A stretch of 64,000 nucleotides of DNA from positions 29,366,552 through 29,430,551 of the forward strand of contig OX419756.1 of assembly GCA_948567375.1 (NCBI GenBank), in the 5' to 3' direction. The translations under genes were made by a program, and so were the position numbers. This DNA comes from Lunularia cruciata (taxonomy: Eukaryota > Streptophyta > Marchantiopsida > Lunulariales > Lunulariaceae). Every line of letters starts with the position of its first letter. Position 1 is the first letter of the stretch. The notes beneath the pieces were generated by a model. That model was not told the origin of the DNA and did no database searches. It was given only the letters and a program-made list of their open reading frames with translations. Below, one piece after another: positions 1 to 11,150 of the stretch.

Positions 1-545
1 TATCTAATATTTGTGGCCGCAGGTAGGATATAATGCACTTAATTTTCTTGAAAATTTTCAGGACAATTCACTAAAATTTGAAGAAATGGCAGACTCTGTA
101 CAATTTTCTAGAGAGCATGCAGTTGCGGGAGCACTTTACCCTATCAACTTTCAAAATTTCTAGCTCAGTGTGCATAGTAGCTCTCACAATAATTTCAAGT
201 GTTCTAACTAAAAGATAACCCAAGCTATCATTTGTAGAAATTTCAAGTCCAGATCTCAAACTTGAGATTTTGCCCAAAATCACATTAATCCCCAAAATCT
301 GCAATCCACCTCACACAATCTCTCCAATTCCTCTCATGTGTACAAGATATACAAAATCACCTCAAAGACATCATAATGAACTACAGGGTATACAAATGGA
401 TCTTGGTTCTCTAACATAAGTTCAGCCCTCTCCTCTCCTAATGTTCTCTCCAAGTGAGCTCTCATAGCCTCCTTCTGCCTAATGTAGAATTCAATGCGGA
501 ACATTATCTTGCCTTCTAGAGAGGTCATGGCAACGGAACCAAAAA
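1..545 (-). mobile_element. Family A gypsy fragment: leader and start of gag
   Basis: The minus-strand translation of about 460-545 matches the leader and gag start of the intact family A element at 11.07-11.15 kb (shared IFGSVA, TSLEGKIMF and FYIRQKEA). Below about 460 the sequence diverges: the gag-like frame continues to about 334 but is only weakly similar, so this is a divergent subfamily or a recombinant. It lies directly inside the LTR at 546-1237, as expected for the 5' end of a minus-strand element whose remainder would lie left of the window. No intact gag is present. Confidence 0.6.
529..541 (-). other. Primer binding site of the partial family A element
   Basis: Read on the minus strand, TGGTTCCGTTGCC follows the LTR end after a 4-base spacer, as in the intact copy at 11131-11146. 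It resembles the complement of a plant tRNA-Asp 3' end with two mismatches after TGG. Confidence 0.55.
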
Positions 546-1237
546 TGTGAGCCGGCCTGTCTCTCACTCAGGATGAACCTATGATGGCTATTATGGTAGC
601 GCACCATGGACTAAGAAGGCAAGGAACCCCAACTCCATCATACTCCTCCAAGGCTAACACTCCAAGACTCAAGACATTGCTCACTAGAGAATTCAATGAG
701 AGAGAGATAGTTGCAAATGAAAGGATGTTGAGTACCTCCTCACCCCTTGTTTATATACTTGTAAAATAGTTACGTACCAAAGTTACTAATTACCGTAGTA
801 ACTCAAGTTACTAGACTAAAAGTCAAGTAAAGTCAAAAAGTAGAAAGGAATATCCATTCACATGGGTATATTCCCCTAAGCATGTGATCTTATCTTGACC
901 CAACCACTAAGTCAAGGATTCTTTCACATGGGCTATCCTTGGACTAAAGAAGAATCAAAAACAAAAAGGCTTGCGGGCCCAAGAGTTCTCAACTCTTTCC
1001 TCAAAGCCAAACACCTAGGAATAATACCAAGTCAACACACTAAAATCCAAAATAGTGGTGCTCATCTTTTCTACTTCCTTTAAAGTAAAGTCCCCTCTAT
1101 CTTAGCTATGACTAACTTTAGCTAACCATGACTAATATAGAACCATCCTTTATCTCTATATAAATAATATCTCTTAAGTACTTGTAATACCAAGCTAAAT
1201 ATCACAATATCACACACATGCACAAATGGGTGTTACA
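546..1237 (-). repeat. Family A LTR (5' LTR of the partial element)
   Basis: The 692-bp sequence starts tgtgagccgg and ends gggtgttaca on the plus strand (TGTAACACCC to GGCTCACA in element sense). It is nearly identical to the LTRs of the intact element. Relative to the 679-bp copy at 5568-6246 it carries a 13-bp extra block around 885-897, next to gcatgtgatc. The solo copies at 27.3 and 57.7 kb also carry this block, so its absence from the intact element's LTRs is a sublineage marker. Confidence 0.9.
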
Positions 1238-2640
1238 ACTCAGTCTCCCCTTCATGAGAATTCTTCACTGTTACATTTTCAACATCACATCCTCTACATT
1301 TGAAATTCATTCCATGTCCACCTCTTCACAACAAACATTCTTCATTCCAAATTTGCTCTCCTGTCAACATTCTCACAATAAACATCCTTCCACATTTGAA
1401 ATCATTCCTTGTCCAACTAGACCCACAAATCTACCCGTGTCACTGGCTACTGCTCAGGAAAGCCAACCTTCAAAATCTCTCCTATCTTGTGCAAGGCAAA
1501 GTCAGACTCTCAAATTTCTTCTCCTGCCCTGCCCTAGTTCAATCCAACCTGCAGATTTTACTCCTTCTCTTCTCCACTGTTCCAAATCAATGACCAAGCA
1601 AAACTCAAAAATATCCTGCTCCTACAACAGCCTAGGCCTCCACTCTCAAAATTCCCCCTCCTCCTGTCACAGCCCTGAGGCATTTCGAAAATTCATCTTT
1701 GGCCCTGCAAGATTCTCTCTCACCTCCTGAAAACTTTCTTCTCCTGTCACAGCTCTAAGGCACTCTCAAAAATTCCTCAGCCCTCAAGACTCTCACTCTG
1801 ATTTTGAAAATCATCTCCCCTGGCCCTGGCACAGCCCTAAGGCATCTCGAAAACCTTCTCTAGCCCTGCAAGAGTCCCTCTCTACCTTCAAAAATCCTCC
1901 TGGCCCTGTCATAGCCCTAAGGCACTCTCAAAAATTCCTCAGCCCTCAAGACTCTCACTCTAATTTTGAAAATCATCTCCTGGCCCTAGCACAGCCCTAA
2001 GGCATCTCAAAAATCCTTCTCTGGCCCTGCAAGAGTCCCTCTCTACCTTCAAAAATCCTCTTGGCCATGTCTTAGCCCTAAGGCACTCTCGAAAATTCCT
2101 CAGCCCTCAAGACTCTCACTCTAATTTTGAAAATTGTCTCCTGGCCTTGGCACAACCCTAAGGCATCTCTAAAATCCTTCTTTGGCCCTGCAAGAGTCCC
2201 TCTCCACCTTCAAAAATCCTCCTGGCCTTGCCACAGCCCTAAGGCACTCTCAAAAATTCCTCAGCCCTCAAGACTCTCACTCTAATTTCAAAAATCATCT
2301 CCTGGCCCTAGCACAGCCCTAAGGCATCTCGAAATTCCTTCTTAGGCCCTGCAAGAGTCCCTCTCCACCATCTAAAATCCTCTTGGCCCTGTCACAGCCT
2401 TGTTCCTTATCCAAGCAGACCTTTCTCCCTGATACTTTTCCTCCCTATTCCTGGCTGTTTTGTTCACTCTTTCACAATTCCCAAAAACTTCTGCTTCTGC
2501 CCCTAATTAAAATACACTTGACCCCAATAACATAACCTCAATAACAAACTTCCCAATAACAAACTCCAGCGCTTAAGTGACATGCTAATAAACCCTAAGC
2601 TTATGTAACCTTAATTCACAACTTGATTCCCTCCCTCCCT
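1238..2640. repeat. CT-rich block with a 161-bp tandem repeat
   Basis: The plus strand is strongly pyrimidine-rich. Between about 1741 and 2390 a unit recurs with starts at 1741, 1897, 2058, 2219 and 2380; the last three spacings are exactly 161 bp. Each unit contains two related halves built on ggccctg...cacagccctaaggc and agccctcaagactctcactc. A degenerate half-unit precedes it at about 1621-1740. Open frames through here (for example 1218-1730) are low-complexity and are not called as genes. The block may be the LTR or 3' region of element E, but no second copy was found to prove it. Confidence 0.7.
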
Positions 2641-2642
2641 TA
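2624..2642 (-). other. Purine-rich tract, possible polypurine tract of element E
   Basis: On the minus strand this reads AAGGGAGGGAGGGAATCAAG, followed by TTGTGAATT, which resembles a polypurine tract meeting an LTR that starts TG. It lies just 3' of the decayed integrase of element E. No matching 5' LTR was recognised, so the assignment is tentative. Confidence 0.3.
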
Positions 2643-2780
2643 ACACAAGAGAAAGTCCTTGAGCTTACAGGAACACAAACAACTACCGGTTTCACCATGA
2701 CCTAAACCCTTGAGTTCAATAACATGGAAACTCACACCAAATGGCACCACTACTTTGTGTAGATTATTTTCCCAACGACA

Positions 2781-2836
2781 ACGCTACCACAATAGCCATC
2801 AGAGTTTCATCTTGAGTGAGAGACAGGCCGGCTCAC
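2781..2836 (+). repeat. Family A LTR tip, opposite orientation
   Basis: About 56 bp match the 3' terminal end of the family A LTR in plus orientation, including gagtgagagacaggccggct and the final ctcaca. The rest of the LTR is absent. It abuts the truncated integrase of element E. Confidence 0.7.
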
Positions 2837-2837
2837 A

Positions 2838-5567
2838 GTCCTCAACAGTACAATTAGCCTGCTCACTTTGTCCATTGGTTTTATCAATAATAAGCCATGG
2901 GCATGGCTTATTTGGTTTTGAAGATGCCATAGAGTGTTCTCCAAAAAAACTAGTGAATTGAGCACCTTTATCGATGATAAGCACTAGAGATAGGCCATGG
3001 TGAGAAAAGATTGCAATTAAATACAATTGAGCTAATTGTGGAGCATTCATGTCCTTGGTGGTAGGACATACATGAACATTTTGCTGAGTCTATCCACAAA
3101 GATTATGATGGAGTCAAACCTTGATGTGGACTTGGGCAATTCACAAACCTGATCTATCTTATTGGTTCCCAATGTTGTGTAGGAGTTGAAGGAAACTTGT
3201 GGGGAGCTTGATTAGAAGCTTTATTTTGTTGATAGAGTAGGTAGCTTCAAATTTACTTTGTCATATTGTTGCTCACTTTGGGCCAATAGTAATAGCGTTT
3301 GACTGCATCTAGGGTCTTGTCTACTCCAATGTGACGTCCAATGGCAAAATCATGACATTCCACTAGGATGGTAGTTCTTATGTCCCATCCAAGATCCATA
3401 ACTTTCTATCATAAAAGTTGACTCCTTGGGTACTAGTTACGCCTTTATTTGATTGAGCTCCTACATTTTGTGGGTCTATTTTTGTAATAGTAAGAATCCT
3501 TGGCCAAAATTTTAAGTTCATCTTGACCTCTATCACCAAATTGTTTGCCATACGCATTTGGGTGAATGCATCTGGAAGTTGCTTTTTGCCTTCCACATAC
3601 ATGATCATCATGTTGAACCATTGTCTCCACTCTGCCTACCAAATCTATCAACAAGATAGATCTTTTTGTGTCTTAAGGTAGACTAGAGGTTTGTGGTCCA
3701 TCTCCACTACAAATGCTTCCAATGCTTGGTTGCAAGGACAATGGGCAACTTTTCCCATTTGATAATGTGATAGTTGTAATTTGTTGTTAATAGCTTTTGA
3801 GAGAAATATGCAATTAGATGCCAATTGTATCCATCATTCTATTCTTGTTGTAGGATTGCTCTTGTTGCAATGCTTAATACATCTATAGCTAGCTTGATTG
3901 GACATTTTGGGTCATACCATTTCAAGATTGATGCATGCATTAATGCATCTTTCAATTCTTGGAAGGACAATTCTTGTATAGTTCCCCACATCTACTTCTT
4001 CTCCTTGCCAAGTAGTGCCATTAGTGTTTGTGCAACCTTAGAGAAGTCCTTGGAAAATTGATGATAAAACCCCATCAATCCTAAGAAACTATTGAGTTGA
4101 GTTTGATCTTCTAGAGCACCTTATTTTTAATGACCTCCATTTTATCTATTAACACTTGCATACCTTTTGCACTTAGTCTATGCCCAAAGTAGTCTAATTT
4201 AGACTTGCAAAACTCACACTTTGAGATTTTGGCATACAATTGATTTTATCATAACATTTGGAGGACTTCTTGTAAATGTTGCTTGTGCCTCATCATCTTC
4301 TTGTTGTGGACTAAGATTTCATCCAAGAAGAAAAAAAACAAATTTATCTAGGAATAGACAAAATATGTCATTAATCAAACTCATGAAAGTGGTTGGTGCA
4401 TTGGTGAGACCAAATGACATCATCGGGTACTCAAAATTCAAAAAGCAATTTTGTGTACAACTTCCTCTACAATCCTGATTTGGTTGTAACCGCTCTATAG
4501 ATCAAGTTTGGTGAAGTAATTGGCCTCTTTAAGCTGATCAAATAGGTCATCTATGCAAGGTAATAGGTATTTATTCTTCACCATTTGTTGATTTAGTCCT
4601 CGGTAGTTAATGCACATGTGTATTGTCCCATCCTTTTGTTCAAAAACAAGACAAGAGTCTCATATAGTGATACATTGGGTTGGATGAACCCTTTCTCTAG
4701 CATATCCTTGATTTGAGCCTTACACTCCTTCAACTCAAGAGGTGATAATCAATATTGGGCCTTACAAGGAAGTATCTTCCTTGGAAGTATCTTCATTTTA
4801 TGATCAACTCTCCTTTTTGGTGATAGTTTTGAGGTTAAATCATCCAGAAAGAAAATTTCAAACTCATTGACCACATCCTTCAATTTCTTAGGAATACGTC
4901 CATTGAGTTGCACACTCTAGACTTCTCTTATTAGACCCATAAAACATTTATCTGTCTTACTAATAGTTGTTGTCCTTATGATATAGTGAGGCAGTTCTTG
5001 CCTTTGTTACCTCTCCTTATCTCCAAAGTTCTTCTATTATCTAGTTCTCACTATTTTCTTTCTCCAATTGACTATGAAATTGTAGTGCTCCATCCACAGC
5101 ATGCCTAAGATCACATCATGGCAAGCTAATTGTATCATTTTCCATTTAATTACTTTTTGATGCTCTCTTATAGAGAGTGTTACCTTTCTAAGTAATGACT
5201 CAATCCTCTCTATCTGACCATTAGATAACTTAACTTCCTCATTCACCCTTCACTAGTTCCATCTCCAACCTTATTGCAACAAAGCAAGACAAAAATTCTT
5301 TGTTGCTCTAGGATCTATCAATACTCTCACTTGATTGCCTTCTAGGATTCCATTTATCATAACCAAATGTGTCTTTGTCTTCCTCTACCTTTTCATACTC
5401 ATCCTCTTCCTTCTCCCATTTCTACTCTTCATCAAGCTCCCTCTTCCTTCTCCCACTCCCACTTCTTCATCAAGCTAGTAAGGCTGACAATGTAGATTTA
5501 CTACTGATCTTTGTTTTTCAATGTTATTTCAACATTCTCCTTCTCAATTTGTCTCTCAATGTTGTTC
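2838..5567 (-). pseudogene. Decayed Ty3/gypsy pol (element E): protease, RT, RNase H, integrase
   Basis: Minus-strand translation in several frames gives pol domains in the usual order. A protease-like VLIDPRATKNF lies at about 5275-5330 and its C-terminal HDVILGMLWMEHYN at about 5050-5120. RT blocks lie at about 4080-4650 ([10 protein letters not shown], the SGYNQIRI block and FFSSWMKS-type remnants). RNase H lies at about 3600-4000 (EMDHKPLVYLKTQ). Integrase lies at about 2840-3450 (LIIDKGAQFTSFF). Many stops and frameshifts interrupt it. The LIDxxAT protease and DVILGM motif resemble chromovirus-type gypsy elements. Its gag partner lies beyond the inserted family A element, at 11814-12886. 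It cannot make a working polyprotein. Confidence 0.8.
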
Positions 5568-6246
5568 TGTGAGCCGGCCTGTCTCTCACTCAGGATGAAC
5601 CTCTGATGGCTATTATGGTAGCGCACCATGGACTAAGAAGGCAAGGAACCCCAACTCCATCATACTCCTCCAAGGCTAACACTCCAAGACTCAAGACATT
5701 GCTCACTAGAGAACTCAATGAGAGAGAGATAGTTGCAAATGAAAAGATGATGAGTACCTCCTCACTCCTTGTTTATATACTTGTGAAATAGTTACGTACC
5801 AAAGTTACTAATTACCGTAGTAACTCAAGTTACTAGACTAAAAGTCAAGTAAAGTCAAAAAGTAGAAAGGAATATCCATTCACATGGGCATATTCCCCTT
5901 ATCTTGACCCAACCACTAAAGCAAGGATTCCTTCACATGGGCTATCCTTGGACTAAAGAAGAATCCAAAACAAAAAGGCTTGCGGGCCCAAGAGTTCTCA
6001 ACTCTTTCCCCAAAGCCAAACACCTAGGAATAATACCAAGTCAACACACTAAAATCCAAAATAGTGGTGCTCATCTTTTCTACTTCCTCTAAAGTAAGGT
6101 CCCATCTATCTTAGCTATGACTAACTTTAGCTAACCATGACTAATATAGAACCATCCTTTATCTCTATATAAATAATATCTCTTAAGTACTTGTAATACC
6201 AAGCTAAATATCACAATACCACACACATGCACAAATGGGTGTTACA
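5568..6246 (-). repeat. 3' LTR of the intact family A element
   Basis: The 679-bp LTR ends on the plus strand with tgtgagccgg and gtgttaca. It retains the 16-bp agccggcctgtctctc next to its terminus, which the 5' LTR of the same element lacks. Confidence 0.95.
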
Positions 6247-6255
6247 TTTACCCCC
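6247..6255 (-). other. Polypurine tract of family A
   Basis: On the minus strand GGGGGTAAA sits immediately before the TGTAACACCC start of the 3' LTR. This is the expected primer site for plus-strand DNA synthesis during reverse transcription. Confidence 0.8.
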
Positions 6256-6294
6256 GGACTAAGTTTTCACTTTGTCCTCAAAGTGAAGGTCTCT

Positions 6295-9200
6295 CTACCT
6301 TCTATGGTACATCTTCAACTTATCATGGTTAATCCTATCAAAGTGTCTTCCTCCCAACTCCTTGAGATCATAGGTGTAATTGCCCCACACCTTCTCTACT
6401 ATGAAAGGTCCAAAGTACTTAGGCAAAAACTTCTTTTGCACTCTCTTGAATCGAATGGAATCAAACAACATTACCCAATCACCTTCTTTGAAAGGCTCCA
6501 CCTTCTTCTTGCCTTGCCTCTTGTCATAGCTCTCCTTTTGTTTCCTTTGGGCTTGCTCCACTCGAACCATAGCAACTGCTCTTGCCTCTTCCAACTCCAT
6601 GAGTTGATCCTTCCTTGACTTCCCTGCATCACTTCCTTGTGCTTTCTTCAATCTCCTATGAATGCTTTGGAAGGTAGGAAGATCAAAGTGAATAGGTAAG
6701 GTAGACTCAATACCATACACCAATTGGAATGGAGAATATCCAGTGGAAGTCTTCATGGTTGTCCTATACTCCCACAAAACTGCATGAATCCTCTTGTCCC
6801 AATGATGTTTAGCCCCCTCCATTTCTGCATCTTTGGCCAACATCATGCACAAGGTCTGATTGGTTCTCTCTGCCAAGCCATTGGAATTTGGCTTATAGGA
6901 TGTAGTTACTCTATGTGTGATAGAGAAATATCGTAGCATGGCTGTAGTAATGCTTCCTGTAAACTCTCCTCCTCTATCAGAAACCAACTCCAAAGGGCAT
7001 CCAAACCTAGTGATAATGCGTTCATAAAGAAATCTACCCACTTCATCTTCATTCTTGTCCCTCAATGGTCTAGCCTCAACCCACTTGGTAAGGTAATCAG
7101 TAACTACCACAATGTACCGATTGTTCCTTGGGGTTCTATTGAGAGGTCCTACAAAATCAATTCCCCACTTCTCAAAAGGTCCTAGCAATAGAATTGATCT
7201 AAGTGGTGGAGTGGATGTAGACTTTCTAGCAAAAGCTTGACAAACATGACAAGTTTTGCAATAATCAAGACAATCCTTGAAAATCCCTCTCCAATGGTAA
7301 CTTGCATCTAGAATCTTGAAAGCAGTCACCTTTCCTGCAAAGTGTCCTCCACATACTAAACCTTCATGAAACTCCTTTATGAGTAGGATAGACTCTTCCT
7401 TACCCACTGCTCTTCGAAGTAGACCATCTGCTCCTTGGTGAAAAAGAATATCCTCCACCATTGTGTAAGGTCTAGATCTTGCTGCAAGGGCCTTCCTCTC
7501 CCTAGCATGCATCCCTTCTGGATAGTTACCTCTTGTCACAAAATCCACAATCTCCTTGTACTCCATTGGAATCTCTTGAGTGACTGAGATTGTCATGAGC
7601 TCCTCATCCGGGAAGGAATCATCTACTGGCTCATCTCCATCATGATCATAGGCTCTAGATAACAAATGAGCATTTGCATGTTTCTTTCCTGGCCTATCCT
7701 CAATTGTGTAGTCATACTCAGACAAGAGTATCATCCACCTTGCTAGTCTCCCTTCAACATTAGGCTTGTTGAAGATGTACTTCAAAGCCTTGTGATCCGT
7801 GACAATTGTGGCTTTCTCTCCAATCAAGTAGTGTCTAAACTTCTTGAGACCAAAGATCACTGCCAACCCTTCTCTCTCTGTGACAGAGTAGTTCTTCTCT
7901 GCTGAAACCATCTGCCTACTAGCATAAGCTATTGGATGATCATGCCCATCTTGGTCTAATTGACTAAGAGTGCATCCTATAGCTACATTAGAAGCATCAG
8001 TGTAGAGGATGAAAGGCTTACTCCAATCAGGTTTAGCAAGAATTGGAGCTACAACAAGGGATTGCTTGAGCTCCTCAAAAGCTTTGAGAGCCTCCTTGTC
8101 TTCCAAAATCACCATGTAATCTACACCCTTCTTCATGTAGATGGTCAATGCATAAGCCTTGTTGGAAAATGAGAAGATGAACCTCCTATAGTACCCAACC
8201 ATTCCCAAGAATTGGCGTAACTTTGTCAAGCTTGAAGGGAATGGAAGGTCTGAGATTTTCCTCACCTTCTCAGGATCAACTGCTATTCCATCCTTGGAGA
8301 TGATGTGCCCCAAAAGTAGACCTTCTTCACATCCAAAAATGCACTTCTCTGGGTTGAGTGATGCATTTGCCTCATCCAAGCGTTGCAAGACTTTGATTAG
8401 GTGCTCAAAGTGCTCCTCCTTGCTCCCATAGACACAAAAGTCATCAATGAAATCTCTCACAAATTTCCCAATGAAAGGTTCAAATACCTTGTTCATGAAC
8501 CGTTGGAATGTGGCTGGAGCATTGCAAAGCCCAAAAGGCATGACCTTGAAAGTGTAAGTTCCCCAAGGTGTGGTGAATGTGGTGAGTTGTTGATGCTCTG
8601 GTGCAATCTTTATTTGGTTATATCCACTATAACCATCTCCAAAACTGTACCTCTCAAGACCTGCAACCTCCTCCAAGATCTCATCAATGAATGGCAATGG
8701 GTAGTAGTCCTTCTTGGTAACAGCATTAAGCTTCTTGTAATCCACACATACCCAAAGCTTGCCATTCTTTTTCTTCACAATGACAATTGGAGACACCCAT
8801 TCTGAATTCTCCACCTCAAAGATAAATCCAGCCTCCTTGAGCTTATCAATCTCCTCCTTCACAACCAAAGATATTGGTGGGCTAATGCGACGTTTCTTTT
8901 GGCGGATTGGTCTTGCATGTGACTCCACCTCTATCTTGTGCTCCTCCAAGGTGACTTCCTTCAAATCCTTGTAACTAAAAGCAAACACATGGATGAACTT
9001 GCGGAAAATCTCCTCAAATCTCACCTTCTCCTCCTTGGTAACATTTGGGCCATACTTGAGGGTAGATAACCTTCTCTCTACCTCCTCAAGTGTCAATGGT
9101 GATTTATCTGGGTCCTTCAAAACCTCTGGCTTAGGTGCAAAATCCATAGCACACAAGGGATACACATCTGAATCAGATTCAGATTCATCTTCCTCCGTGG

Positions 9201-11109
9201 AAGTCTCCTCTTCCATGCTTGTGTCCACACCTGAAGCTCCTTCTTCAGAATCTGATTCCCAATAATTAGAAGATGGGGTATCTGAATGTGAAGTGTTGGT
9301 GGTGTTAGTCACAGGAACAGTGACTCTATGGTTTGATGGCCCAATCCTCAAGTACCCTTTGTGCCATCGATCAGTTGTGCGTGCTGCTCTCAACCATGGC
9401 CTCCCAAGAAGTAAGTCATAGCTTGAATCCTTCAAGACTTGGAAAGTCATGAGATTTTGAACTCCCATAACTGAAACTACCACCTTATCCATCACCCCTA
9501 CTGGTCGAACTTGTTGCTTGTTTGCCATGCTCACCACAAATGTTGAAGGTCTTGAGGGTATCATACCCAACTTCTTCATCAACCTTTCTGACATGGCATT
9601 CACTGCTGATCCTCCATCAACCAATGCATCCTTGATGTTGTGACCATTCACTCTCACATCAATCTTGGAGGCATATTCACAAGCCTCCCATGGTGTTGGC
9701 TTGGCATCCACCACCCCCATTGATACTGGAACTTTTGCCTTCTTCTTCTTTTTGCTCCTTGTAGAACTCAAACCACCTCTAAGCTCCTTTCTCAAGGTAG
9801 GGTTCAAAGCAATTAATTGGCCCACTGTGATGTTAGCCTTGTGACTACCAACATCCTCCAACACATTGTAGTTCCATTGTTGCTTTGAGATCAAGAAGTC
9901 CTCCATCCCCAACTTCTTCCTTGGAGTCTTTGTTGTTGATGGTGTTGAGGTGCGAGTGCTCCTAGTAGACATAGGAGTATCCTTGCTTGAAGTAAATCCT
10001 TGAGAAGAGTGAACATCCTCTGCAAAACGAGCTCTCTTCTTCTCTTGTGCCAAAAGCTCCAAATTAAGACCCTTGGAGTTTGAGCACTCTCCCTTCTCAT
10101 ACTTGCTCTCAACCACATCTATGGATGCTATCCCCTTACCTTTGTTGGGATTAGGAGCCACTTGGGTTTCACTACCTCCCTCTTTCCCTCTATTGGCTCC
10201 CTCATAACCCCTTCCTCCATGGTAAGTGGAATTTGGGCAATTCCTTTGGATATGGCCTCTTCCTCCACAACCAAAACAATTTCTATCATTGAAATTGTTG
10301 GCTGGTTGGCCTCCTCTATATGGATAGTTTCCATAACTCCTAGGTCCTCTCCCTACATTCTGATCCACCTCTCTCTTCTCCCATAGTTGCACCACATTGA
10401 TCTTGAGATCCGCAAGTTGTTCTGTGATGGTTTGGAGTGGATCTTTTGGTGGAGGTGCAAGAATTGGAGCAACTACTACTTGTGGTGCAACCCTTGTCAC
10501 CAAAGTATCAGAAGTTCCACCATACTTGTAGCCTTGAGGAGGATGCACAACCTCCTTCACCACCAAATCACTCTCATCCCCTTCCAAACTCTCCTCCATA
10601 CGAATTGCGATCTTGATAGCTTCAACCTTGGAAGAAGGTTTCTCATATCTCACCTTGCTTCTAATTTGTGGTCTCAATCCTCCCACAAAATTCTTGGTGA
10701 GCATGGCCCCTATGCCAATCATTGTAGTCTCCACATCATCCCCACCCTTCCTCAACACTATGCGAAATCTGGACTCCAACTTTTCCACTCTTTCCACATA
10801 GACCCTCACTTTCTCTCCATCTCCTTGCTTGAGAAATGTAACCTCACTCATCAATCTCTCATAACTCTCATCAGGAAGAAAGTTCTCAATGAGTGCTGAA
10901 GTCAAAGTCTCCCAAGACTCCTCTTCCCCCTCTCTCCTCTCTCTCTTTTGGTATTCTGACTCATACCATGTAAGTGCTGCATCCTCAAAGAAATCTGGTA
11001 ATAATGAGGCCCACTCATTCTTCCTCCTCTCATTGTTTCCTATGCAAGCTCTCTTGAAGTCTCTCACAAAGGCCTCCTTCTGCCTAATGTAGAATTGGAC
11101 GCGGAACAT
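6295..11109 (-). CDS. Gag-Pol polyprotein of the intact family A gypsy element
   Basis: The frame is open from 11196 to the TAG at 6295-6297 (1,633 codons). The called start is the ATG at 11109, residue 30 of that frame, because the first 29 codons run through U5 and the primer binding site; initiation at 11196 remains possible. Numbering from 11196: a gag capsid-like domain at about 60-200 (WYESEYQKRER, ENFLPDESYERL), a CX2CX4HX4C zinc knuckle at 307-320, and a protease with VDGGS (Asp 527). RT spans about 745-960 with FIDD at 916-919 instead of the usual YxDD. RNase H carries TDAS (Asp 1067). Integrase follows with a zinc-binding HFAG...CxxC region and a D-D-35-E triad at Asp 1347, Asp 1407 and Glu 1443. 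The C-terminal GPFIVEKVWGNYTYDL resembles a GPY/F module, and no chromodomain follows. No stop or frameshift was seen, so the element may be autonomous. Confidence 0.93.
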   Translation of the reverse strand: MFRVQFYIRQKEAFVRDFKRACIGNNERRKNEWASLLPDFFEDAALTWYESEYQKRERREGEEESWETLTSALIENFLPDESYERLMSEVTFLKQGDGEKVRVYVERVEKLESRFRIVLRKGGDDVETTMIGIGAMLTKNFVGGLRPQIRSKVRYEKPSSKVEAIKIAIRMEESLEGDESDLVVKEVVHPPQGYKYGGTSDTLVTRVAPQVVVAPILAPPPKDPLQTITEQLADLKINVVQLWEKREVDQNVGRGPRSYGNYPYRGGQPANNFNDRNCFGCGGRGHIQRNCPNSTYHGGRGYEGANRGKEGGSETQVAPNPNKGKGIASIDVVESKYEKGECSNSKGLNLELLAQEKKRARFAEDVHSSQGFTSSKDTPMSTRSTRTSTPSTTKTPRKKLGMEDFLISKQQWNYNVLEDVGSHKANITVGQLIALNPTLRKELRGGLSSTRSKKKKKAKVPVSMGVVDAKPTPWEACEYASKIDVRVNGHNIKDALVDGGSAVNAMSERLMKKLGMIPSRPSTFVVSMANKQQVRPVGVMDKVVVSVMGVQNLMTFQVLKDSSYDLLLGRPWLRAARTTDRWHKGYLRIGPSNHRVTVPVTNTTNTSHSDTPSSNYWESDSEEGASGVDTSMEEETSTEEDESESDSDVYPLCAMDFAPKPEVLKDPDKSPLTLEEVERRLSTLKYGPNVTKEEKVRFEEIFRKFIHVFAFSYKDLKEVTLEEHKIEVESHARPIRQKKRRISPPISLVVKEEIDKLKEAGFIFEVENSEWVSPIVIVKKKNGKLWVCVDYKKLNAVTKKDYYPLPFIDEILEEVAGLERYSFGDGYSGYNQIKIAPEHQQLTTFTTPWGTYTFKVMPFGLCNAPATFQRFMNKVFEPFIGKFVRDFIDDFCVYGSKEEHFEHLIKVLQRLDEANASLNPEKCIFGCEEGLLLGHIISKDGIAVDPEKVRKISDLPFPSSLTKLRQFLGMVGYYRRFIFSFSNKAYALTIYMKKGVDYMVILEDKEALKAFEELKQSLVVAPILAKPDWSKPFILYTDASNVAIGCTLSQLDQDGHDHPIAYASRQMVSAEKNYSVTEREGLAVIFGLKKFRHYLIGEKATIVTDHKALKYIFNKPNVEGRLARWMILLSEYDYTIEDRPGKKHANAHLLSRAYDHDGDEPVDDSFPDEELMTISVTQEIPMEYKEIVDFVTRGNYPEGMHARERKALAARSRPYTMVEDILFHQGADGLLRRAVGKEESILLIKEFHEGLVCGGHFAGKVTAFKILDASYHWRGIFKDCLDYCKTCHVCQAFARKSTSTPPLRSILLLGPFEKWGIDFVGPLNRTPRNNRYIVVVTDYLTKWVEARPLRDKNEDEVGRFLYERIITRFGCPLELVSDRGGEFTGSITTAMLRYFSITHRVTTSYKPNSNGLAERTNQTLCMMLAKDAEMEGAKHHWDKRIHAVLWEYRTTMKTSTGYSPFQLVYGIESTLPIHFDLPTFQSIHRRLKKAQGSDAGKSRKDQLMELEEARAVAMVRVEQAQRKQKESYDKRQGKKKVEPFKEGDWVMLFDSIRFKRVQKKFLPKYFGPFIVEKVWGNYTYDLKELGGRHFDRINHDKLKMYHRR

Positions 11110-11130
11110 TATCTTGCCTTCTAGAGAGGT

Positions 11131-11146
11131 CCCGGCAACGGAACCA
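11131..11146 (-). other. Primer binding site of family A
   Basis: TGGTTCCGTTGCCGGG on the minus strand lies four bases inside the 5' LTR. It matches 14 of 16 positions of the complement of the plant tRNA-Asp(GUC) 3' end as I know it; the two mismatches directly follow TGG. A related tRNA may be the real primer. Confidence 0.75.
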
Positions 11147-11150
11147 AAAA

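Noticed and set aside
1218-1730. Plus-strand open frame of 170 codons
   Set aside because: It runs from LTR sequence into CT-rich repeat DNA, is low-complexity and shows no domain.
1741-2390. Regular repeats as a CRISPR array
   Set aside because: The units are 161 bp, contiguous and without unique spacers, in a plant genome.
6724-10899. Several plus-strand frames opposite family A gag-pol
   Set aside because: They are antisense shadows of the intact 1,633-codon frame and carry no domains.
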